Assembly (NCBI GenBank): GCA_018268855.1
Contig: JAFDVR010000016.1
Coordinates: 62,001-126,000 of the forward strand
Source of the DNA: Acidobacteriota bacterium
GTDB lineage: Bacteria; Acidobacteriota; Terriglobia; Terriglobales; Acidobacteriaceae
Direction: 5' to 3'
Length of the DNA: 64,000 nt
In this document: piece after piece, positions 58,746 through 64,000 of the stretch
How positions within the stretch are numbered: position 1 is the stretch's first letter
How the letters are laid out: each line of letters starts with the position of its first letter
Notes under the pieces: generated by a model
Database searches by the model: none
The model's input: the letters and a program-made list of their open reading frames with translations, nothing else
What the model was told of the DNA's origin: nothing
Program-made: the position numbers and the translations under genes

Positions 58746-59561
58746 CTACCTGGCAGGAGCCGATCCCGGATTTGCACTCGCGGAAGGTTTTACGTCTACG
58801 ATGTGCGCAGTGGCCTGAAACCGCCGGTACTGAGAATAATCGCGCTCACCTATGCCGTTATAGAAGCGGTCTCCTTCGCGTGTGCGGAAGTGCATCTCAG
58901 AGTGACACGGCAGCATAACGCCGCGTTCATCCATGTACTCATGAATGCCATACGTGCCGATCAGGGCAGTATTCGTATCCTGATGCACCTGATAGCGATA
59001 CTTCCATAGCTTACCGGTCAATGGATCGATCCATAGCGTAAATGTTGTGCTCAGGCCGGAGCCGCTCTTCGGATCGCATTCGATCACCCACAGATCTTTC
59101 CCATCCATCTGCTCTTTGCGCACGAGGCGGTGGCGATATTTCTCCGGCACGGGTTCCAGCGAATCATCCACTTCGACGACGGCCACACCTTCATCCAGAT
59201 GGTCTTCCATCGTGAAGCCCTCTGCCCTGGCCATCGCTTCCTGATACCGTTTCTCCTCGCGTGTGGCATCGCGGCCCTTCAGCGGTTTGCCGTCTTTGGC
59301 GATTAGCTTGAGATACGGTTTGCCGCCCACAATCAGGTGTTCATACCGCTCGTGTCGGACAGGCGTCCAGTTCCTGCCGTTGTTGTAGTCGTTAGAGAAC
59401 GCAGCATCTTCGACGTAAATATATTGCCTTAGCTCGTCTTCATCTTTCAGGTTCTGCGCGACTGCGGCTGCCACGGCGTGGTCGATTTCTTCCTGCGTCT
59501 GCGCGCGTGCGGCAAGGCCTATAAGGAGCCAGCAGCACAGCAGCAAGACACCGGTTCTCAT
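58746..59561 (-). CDS. Secreted hypothetical protein inside the que cluster
   Basis: The 271-residue product has a signal peptide (MRTGVLLLCCWLLIGLAARA). The mature part looks like a LolA/LppX-like beta barrel protein: YVEDAAFSNDYNNGRNWTPVRHERYEHLIVGGKPYLKLIAKDG, then KDLWVIECDPKSGSGLSTTFTLWIDPLTGKLWKYRYQV. Its ATG overlaps the queD stop (ATGA), so it is coupled to a tRNA-modification gene although it is exported. It is similar in layout to the 8690 gene, possibly a distant paralogue. Confidence 0.7.
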   Translation of the reverse strand: MRTGVLLLCCWLLIGLAARAQTQEEIDHAVAAAVAQNLKDEDELRQYIYVEDAAFSNDYNNGRNWTPVRHERYEHLIVGGKPYLKLIAKDGKPLKGRDATREEKRYQEAMARAEGFTMEDHLDEGVAVVEVDDSLEPVPEKYRHRLVRKEQMDGKDLWVIECDPKSGSGLSTTFTLWIDPLTGKLWKYRYQVHQDTNTALIGTYGIHEYMDERGVMLPCHSEMHFRTREGDRFYNGIGERDYSQYRRFQATAHIVDVKPSASANPGSAPAR

Positions 59562-59944
59562 GATTCGTAGTACGTCGCCATGGAGGTGTCCGTCTCGTAA
59601 ATCGTGCTCTGCTTCACGCGCACGCGGCCGCCGCTCATCTCCATCAACTGCTTGTTTGTCTCATCGAAGAAATACTTTGCGAGATTTTCAGCCGAAGGGT
59701 TGATCGTGGTGAACGGCTCCAGGTCGTTAATCATCTGGTGATCAAGATAGTCCACCACCGGACGCATGACGTGCTTCAACTGTTTGAAGTCAAGCAGCAG
59801 ACCGCTCGCGTCCAACTCTTTGCCTACCAGTGTCACCAGCACACGATAGTTATGTCCGTGCGGGTTCTCGCACTTGCCGTGATAGTTGCGGAGATAGTGG
59901 CCGGAAGAGAATGACGCTTCCACAGTGACTTCGAACATATACAT
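59558..59944 (-). CDS. queD: 6-carboxy-5,6,7,8-tetrahydropterin synthase QueD
   Basis: The 128-residue T-fold enzyme makes 6-carboxytetrahydropterin from dihydroneopterin triphosphate. Zinc His are H16, H29 and H31 (FSSGHYL ... ENPHGHNYRV), with catalytic C25. Later LLDFKQLKHVMRPVVDYLDHQMINDL and FDETNKQLMEM fit QueD. The start MYMFEV may begin at the second Met. First gene of the que run; it overlaps the secreted-protein gene by 4 nt. No preQ1 riboswitch is seen in the 14-bp gap before the upstream gene. Confidence 0.95.
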   Translation of the reverse strand: MYMFEVTVEASFSSGHYLRNYHGKCENPHGHNYRVLVTLVGKELDASGLLLDFKQLKHVMRPVVDYLDHQMINDLEPFTTINPSAENLAKYFFDETNKQLMEMSGGRVRVKQSTIYETDTSMATYYES

Positions 59945-59958
59945 CCAGTTTAGCTGCT

Positions 59959-60219
59959 TTAGCCGCGACGGCGTCGTTCGCGCTCAGCCTGACGCCGCTC
60001 CACGTCCCGCCGTTCAGCCTGCTCAAACATCTGCTGTAGCACGCCGAGTAGAGACGCGATCAAGGCACCGATGACGAGTAGGATTCCGATTGTCCGCCAG
60101 AGAGACGCCTGCGAGGGCGCTCCAGACTCCTGCATGACGCCCGTAAATGCCAGCACAAACGAGACCACGGCAAAAAAACCGAGGCTTCCAGCGAGAACGT
60201 AGAGGTTGCGTGCGTACAT
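59959..60219 (-). CDS. Small two-helix membrane protein
   Basis: The 86-residue product has two helices (LAGSLGFFAVVSFVLAFTGVMQ and TIGILLVIGALIASLLGVLQQMF), then a very basic tail (ERRDVERRQAERERRRRG). Start ATG 60219 lies 2 nt from the dinG stop (60222), so it is probably co-transcribed with the upstream helicase. No family recognised; the tail could contact nucleic acid or phospholipid headgroups. Confidence 0.65.
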   Translation of the reverse strand: MYARNLYVLAGSLGFFAVVSFVLAFTGVMQESGAPSQASLWRTIGILLVIGALIASLLGVLQQMFEQAERRDVERRQAERERRRRG

Positions 60220-60221
60220 GG

Positions 60222-62264
60222 CTAGTTATCAGTATCCGCTGTATCGCCAGCCTCAGCAAAAAATTCCTCAACCGTCTCCAGATCGTTGGTCACACGGTAG
60301 GGGGGCAGACTATTCAGGAAGACCTTGCCATACTTCTGCGTCTGGATGCGCGGATCGAGCATCATCAGCACGCCGCGATCGTGAATGGAGCGAATCAGCC
60401 GGCCAAACCCTTGCTTCAATGTGATGACCGCCTGCGGGATTTGTAGATCGTAAAAAGGCTTGCCGCCTGCAGCTTCCACCGCCTCCATGCGTGCCTGTAC
60501 GACAGGGTCGCTCGGCACGGCAAACGGCAGCTTGTCGATAATGACGCAGCTCAACTGCTCACCCTGCACATCCACACCCTGCCAGAATGAGCTTGTACCA
60601 AAGAGCACTGCGTTCGGCGTATTGCGAAATTCCTCCAGCAATGTGCGTCGTGGCGCAGTGCCTTGCAGAAGCAGCGGGTAAGGAAGCTCTACCAGCATGC
60701 GCTCGTACATCTCTCGCATCTGCGCATAGCTGGTGAAGAGGCAGAACGCTCGACCGTGGGACAGTTCCAGCACACGCCGCACACGCTCCGCAGCCCGCGG
60801 CAGAAACTCCGGATCGCGGGGATCGGGCATATACGGTGGCAGATACAGCAGTGCCTGTTTGCCATATTGAAAGTGCGACGGCACCACCAGATCGCGCGCA
60901 GTCACCAGGCCCAGCCGCTTGCGGACATGTTCAAAGCCACCCTGCACAGTAAGCGTCGCGGATGTGAGAATCACGCTTGAAAAGCCGTCGAAAAGATTAC
61001 TGGTAAGAATCTCCGAGACATCGATCGGAGTGGCCTGCAGATACGTATTGAAGGCAGGAGGAGCATTCTGCCCGCGCGCCGCAGCACGCACACCGCCGGT
61101 CGCGCGCCGCTCAATCCAGAAGACGGTGTTCGGGTCATTTGCTTCCATCAGAAACTTTAGATTCGTGTGCACATCGGCCACACGACGCCGAAGTCCCGGT
61201 GCCTCTTCAATCTCCTTCAGCCGCTCGAGTTCGCCTTCCAGCCGCTGCAAGGCAGCCAGCACACCGATGTAGGCATCGCCCTGTTCTTCCAAAAACTCCT
61301 CGCGACCATGAAACGGCATACGGCCAAGCGCGGTACCCTGTTGCGGCAATGACGCGAAGAAGACGCGCGCGCGTTCACGGATCGCCAGCGTGGCCGACTC
61401 CAACGAAGACGAAGAAGCATTGCGCGAACGCAGGATTGCTTCCGTATCCCGCGCAAGCTCATCGAACCTCTGGTGCGAGAGCGCAATGCCGAAATACTCG
61501 CTGGCTACGCTCTCAAGCTCGTGCGCCTCATCAAAGATTACGGCAGCCGCATCCGGCAACACGCCCGCATCCGGAGCGCCCTCGGCCTGCAGCTTGATGT
61601 TCATGTCCGCGAAGAAGAGATGGTGGTTCACGATCACGATCTCGCTCTCCAGCGCCTTGCGCCGCATCGTCGTGACAAAACACCGCTCCAGGTCAGGACA
61701 CGTCTGCCCCAGGCAGGCATCGCCGCGCGCATCCAGCTTGGGCCATAGCGCAGAGTTCTCCGGCAATCCATCCACCTCCGCGCGATCGCCCGTCTCTGTT
61801 TCGCGCTCCCAATTGCTCAGAATGTGGAACTGCTCGATCTCCTCCAGCCCGCTCAACAGAGGGTTGGTGCGCAGCGCATACAGCTTGTTGCGGCAAAGAT
61901 AATTACCGCGTCCCTTCATGTAGCAGACCTTCAGCGGCCCCAGCAGCGACTCAAGAAACGGAATGTCCTTGAAAAATAACTGCTCCTGCAGGTTCTTGGT
62001 TCCGGTGGAGACGATGATGCGCTGCTCGCGTTCCCGTGCGATACGCAAAGCAGGCAGCAGATACGCCAGCGTCTTTCCCGTTCCTGTCCCGGCCTCCACC
62101 ACGAGATGCCGCTTGTCTTCGAGCGCCTTCTCAACGGCCCTCGCCATCTCGTACTGGCCCGATCGTTGCTCGTAGTTCAGCGACGAACGCGCCAGTACGC
62201 CGCCGGGCGAGAAGAACTCGTGCAGCGAGGGAAGGCGGTCGGTTTCGATGAGTTGGTGCGGCAT
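60222..62264 (-). CDS. DinG-like Fe-S ATP-dependent DNA helicase
   Basis: The 680-residue XPD/DinG-family helicase unwinds DNA 5'-3' with ATP. Walker A is EAGTGTGKT (57-65) and the DEAH box lies in AVIFDEAHELESVASEYF. Four Fe-S ligand Cys appear in VCYMKGRGNYLC and ACLGQTCPDLERC. The C-terminal motif VI region is ITLKQGFGRLIRSIHDRGVLMMLDPR. Roles: R-loop removal or DNA repair. Its cluster would be supplied by the isc system in this window. The start is ATG 62264. It is separated by 62 bp from divergent der. Confidence 0.92.
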   Translation of the reverse strand: MPHQLIETDRLPSLHEFFSPGGVLARSSLNYEQRSGQYEMARAVEKALEDKRHLVVEAGTGTGKTLAYLLPALRIAREREQRIIVSTGTKNLQEQLFFKDIPFLESLLGPLKVCYMKGRGNYLCRNKLYALRTNPLLSGLEEIEQFHILSNWERETETGDRAEVDGLPENSALWPKLDARGDACLGQTCPDLERCFVTTMRRKALESEIVIVNHHLFFADMNIKLQAEGAPDAGVLPDAAAVIFDEAHELESVASEYFGIALSHQRFDELARDTEAILRSRNASSSSLESATLAIRERARVFFASLPQQGTALGRMPFHGREEFLEEQGDAYIGVLAALQRLEGELERLKEIEEAPGLRRRVADVHTNLKFLMEANDPNTVFWIERRATGGVRAAARGQNAPPAFNTYLQATPIDVSEILTSNLFDGFSSVILTSATLTVQGGFEHVRKRLGLVTARDLVVPSHFQYGKQALLYLPPYMPDPRDPEFLPRAAERVRRVLELSHGRAFCLFTSYAQMREMYERMLVELPYPLLLQGTAPRRTLLEEFRNTPNAVLFGTSSFWQGVDVQGEQLSCVIIDKLPFAVPSDPVVQARMEAVEAAGGKPFYDLQIPQAVITLKQGFGRLIRSIHDRGVLMMLDPRIQTQKYGKVFLNSLPPYRVTNDLETVEEFFAEAGDTADTDN

Positions 62265-62326
62265 GCGTCTCTTCTATGATATTCGCCCCATCTTCGCCGC
62301 GCTGAAAGCTGCTAGCCTTGATAGCA

Positions 62327-64000
62327 ATGGCTAAGGGCACACAGAAGCGACTCGGCAAAAAACACAGGCACGCTTCCACGCGTCCCAAGCAGGGCAGAAC
62401 GCCAAAGGCTGCATCGGTTAAAGGCGATCGCCTCGCGGTGACCTCGCCTAAGGGCCGTAAGGCAGCGGCCAAACGCGCAGCCGATAAAGCACGCGCATCG
62501 CTCAAAACAAAGCAATCGCCGGAGTTCGAGTCCAAACGCACGATTGCCGCTGCTCGTACCGAAGCCCAGAGCAAACCGCGTGCACAGCATCTGGAAGAGC
62601 AGCGCGGTCGCGTCAACATCTCAAGCTGGAGCGACACGGAAACCGAGCGCGCCGTGCGCGAGAACATGCCGCTTATCGAAGATGTGCAGCGTCCTGCGGA
62701 AGCCGTCAACGCGCCGTTGTTTGCGATCTGCGGACGCCCAAACGTGGGCAAGAGCACGCTCTTCAATCGCCTCACTGGCACGCGGCGTTCCATTGTGGGA
62801 GACGAGCCCGGCATCACGCGCGACCGCATCTACGGCGATGTGGAGTGGGAAGGGAAGTTTGCGCGCATTGTCGATACGGGTGGCGTTGTGCCCGACGATG
62901 AAGAGCTTATCCCGGCAGAGATCTTCCGCCAGGCCCGCGTCGCGCTGGAAGAGGCTGAAGCTATAGTGATGGTCGTCGATGGACGCACGGAACTCGCCGC
63001 ACCCGACGTCGATCTTGCGCGCATGTTGCTCAAAAGCGGCAAGCCTGTCTTTCTCGCAGTGAACAAAATGGACACGGCTGTTATCACGCCGAGCGCGGAG
63101 AACTTCCGCCAACTTGGCTTCAAACAGGTCTTTCCCATCTCCGCCGAGCACAACAACGGTATCGGCGATCTGCTCGATGCGGTCTTCGCTTCACTCACAT
63201 TCAGTGAGAACGCCGATGATGAAACCGATCTTGATTCTGTTCTTGAAGAAGAAGAGACGGAAGACGAGCCGCAGGAGCGCAAGCTGCGTTCGCACGGCGA
63301 GCATGTTTCCAAAGAAACGAAGATTGCCATCATCGGCCGTCCTAATGTAGGCAAGAGCACGCTGCTGAATGCGCTTACCGGCAAGACGCGCGCCATCGTC
63401 TCGCCCATCGCTGGCACCACACGCGATGCAGTGGATGAGGTCGTCACGCGCAACAATCATGACTTCCGTTTTGTCGACACCGCAGGCATTCGTCGCAAAG
63501 GCAAGACCACGCTGATGGCGGAGAAGCTCTCCGTCATCATGGCGCGCAAGCATTTGGAAGCGGCTGACGTAGCGCTGCTTGTGATTGACGCCACCGAAGG
63601 CGTGACGGCGCTCGATGCGAACATCGGCGGCTACGCGCATGAGAGCGGACGCAGCGTCGTAATCGTCGTGAACAAGTGGGACGCAGTCACAACCAATCGC
63701 GAAGACGGGAAGCCGGAAGCGAACCTGAAGGCGTACACAGAACAGGTGCGCCACGCGCTCAAGTATCTTGATTACGCTCCGCTCGTCTTCATCTCCGCCA
63801 TGGAAGGCAAAAACATCAGCGCCGTCTTCCGCGAGGTGCAGCGTGTTGCGCGTGAACGCCGCAAGCGCATCTCCACAGGTAACATGAACCGCTTTTTGAA
63901 TGAGATCGACTTTCAGCGTGCCAGCGTGCCCATGAACAAGCGTGTGAAGATCTACTACATGACACAGGCTGCAGTGGCTCCGCCAACGTTCGTCCTCTTT
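62327..64000 (+). CDS. der: GTPase Der (EngA) with long basic N-terminal extension, 3'-truncated
   Basis: The frame is open to the right edge. Der is a 50S-assembly GTPase with two G domains: G1 loops GRPNVGKST at about residues 134-142 and again at about 340-348. NKMD and NKWD (G4) and the linker EEEETEDEPQERKLR between the domains are visible. The family normally starts just before the first G1 (PLFAICGRPNVGK). Here ~113 codons precede an alternative ATG at 62666. They encode a Lys/Arg/Ala-rich region (KGRKAAAKRAADKARASLK) in an unbroken frame, so the extension looks genuine or a separate small gene fused. The C-terminal KH-like domain begins near YTEQVRHALKYLDY and is cut at the end. Confidence 0.9.
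   Translation, partial: MAKGTQKRLGKKHRHASTRPKQGRTPKAASVKGDRLAVTSPKGRKAAAKRAADKARASLKTKQSPEFESKRTIAAARTEAQSKPRAQHLEEQRGRVNISSWSDTETERAVRENMPLIEDVQRPAEAVNAPLFAICGRPNVGKSTLFNRLTGTRRSIVGDEPGITRDRIYGDVEWEGKFARIVDTGGVVPDDEELIPAEIFRQARVALEEAEAIVMVVDGRTELAAPDVDLARMLLKSGKPVFLAVNKMDTAVITPSAENFRQLGFKQVFPISAEHNNGIGDLLDAVFASLTFSENADDETDLDSVLEEEETEDEPQERKLRSHGEHVSKETKIAIIGRPNVGKSTLLNALTGKTRAIVSPIAGTTRDAVDEVVTRNNHDFRFVDTAGIRRKGKTTLMAEKLSVIMARKHLEAADVALLVIDATEGVTALDANIGGYAHESGRSVVIVVNKWDAVTTNREDGKPEANLKAYTEQVRHALKYLDYAPLVFISAMEGKNISAVFREVQRVARERRKRISTGNMNRFLNEIDFQRASVPMNKRVKIYYMTQAAVAPPTFVLF

Noticed and set aside
59945..59958. preQ1 or other riboswitch upstream of queD
   Set aside because: The gap to the upstream gene is 14 bp, too short, and no pseudoknot-like sequence is seen.
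62131..62829. Reverse frame overlapping the start of der
   Set aside because: Arg/Ser-rich without motifs, and it overlaps both dinG and der coding sequence.
1..64000. Insertion sequences, integrases or prophage genes
   Set aside because: No transposase, integrase, portal, terminase or capsid-like protein was recognised. The mobile-looking parts are limited to TA modules and small palindromic repeats.

Overview
The window comes from a diderm heterotroph with moderately high GC. It has lipid A, Kdo and heptose genes, secreted carbohydrate-active enzymes, Tat-type sulfatases, and many DoxX, SRPBCC and TPR accessory proteins. Protein character and gene order suggest Acidobacteriota, class Terriglobia (Terriglobus/Granulicella/Edaphobacter relatives). 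This is inference from sequence character; there is no rRNA gene in the window to confirm it. I see no phage, insertion sequence, CRISPR array, tRNA or rRNA gene.

Layout. 1-3 kb: 3' part of a secreted beta-helix (pectate-lyase-like) protein, then rpsU. 3.4-9.5 kb: a two-ribbon zinc protein, a lactonase-PAS-GGDEF fusion, tyrS, a DUF3253/small basic protein pair, a YjbR-like protein, DoxX and a secreted protein. 9.5-12.2 kb: lipid A genes fabZ-lpxA-lpxI, with a BrnT/BrnA toxin-antitoxin pair between lpxA and lpxI. 12.3-15.7 kb: peroxiredoxin, a histone H1-like bipolar protein and an MltD-like LysM lytic transglycosylase. 15.9-26.8 kb: accessory genes, including a DUF6259-type glycoside-hydrolase-like protein, an ArsR-SRPBCC-DoxX operon, an MFS exporter, a GH3 beta-glucosidase and a small zinc-ribbon protein.

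27-43 kb is an iron-sulfur assembly (isc) locus: Rrf2/iscR, iscS, iscU, iscA, hscB and hscA. It is interrupted twice. A HepT/MntA toxin-antitoxin pair plus SnoaL-like and DUF347 genes lie between iscS and iscU. A 7.8-kb reverse-strand block lies between hscB and hscA: two sulfatases, two AlkP-superfamily phosphodiesterases, a VOC protein, a LecA/LssY_C-domain protein and a small secreted protein. No ferredoxin gene is seen in the locus.

43-46 kb: a 750-bp gap full of palindromic repeats, then hslV without hslU, and xdhC-mocA for molybdenum cofactor maturation. 46-51 kb (reverse strand): the LPS inner-core operon waaA-lpxK-waaC, followed by an ICMT-like methyltransferase and a DUF3108 protein. 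51-56 kb: a secreted protein, GNAT, trmFO, a polytopic membrane protein and moeA. 56-60 kb (reverse strand): a TPR protein, then the queuosine-precursor genes queD, queE and queC, interleaved with a secreted protein and a DUF2007 protein. 60-64 kb: a DinG-like helicase and the 5' part of der, which carries a long basic N-terminal extension.

Genes are densely packed. Many 4-base ATGA or GTGA start/stop overlaps imply translational coupling. Several genes without a Shine-Dalgarno have a -10-like hexamer 5-6 nt before the start codon, which suggests leaderless transcripts.
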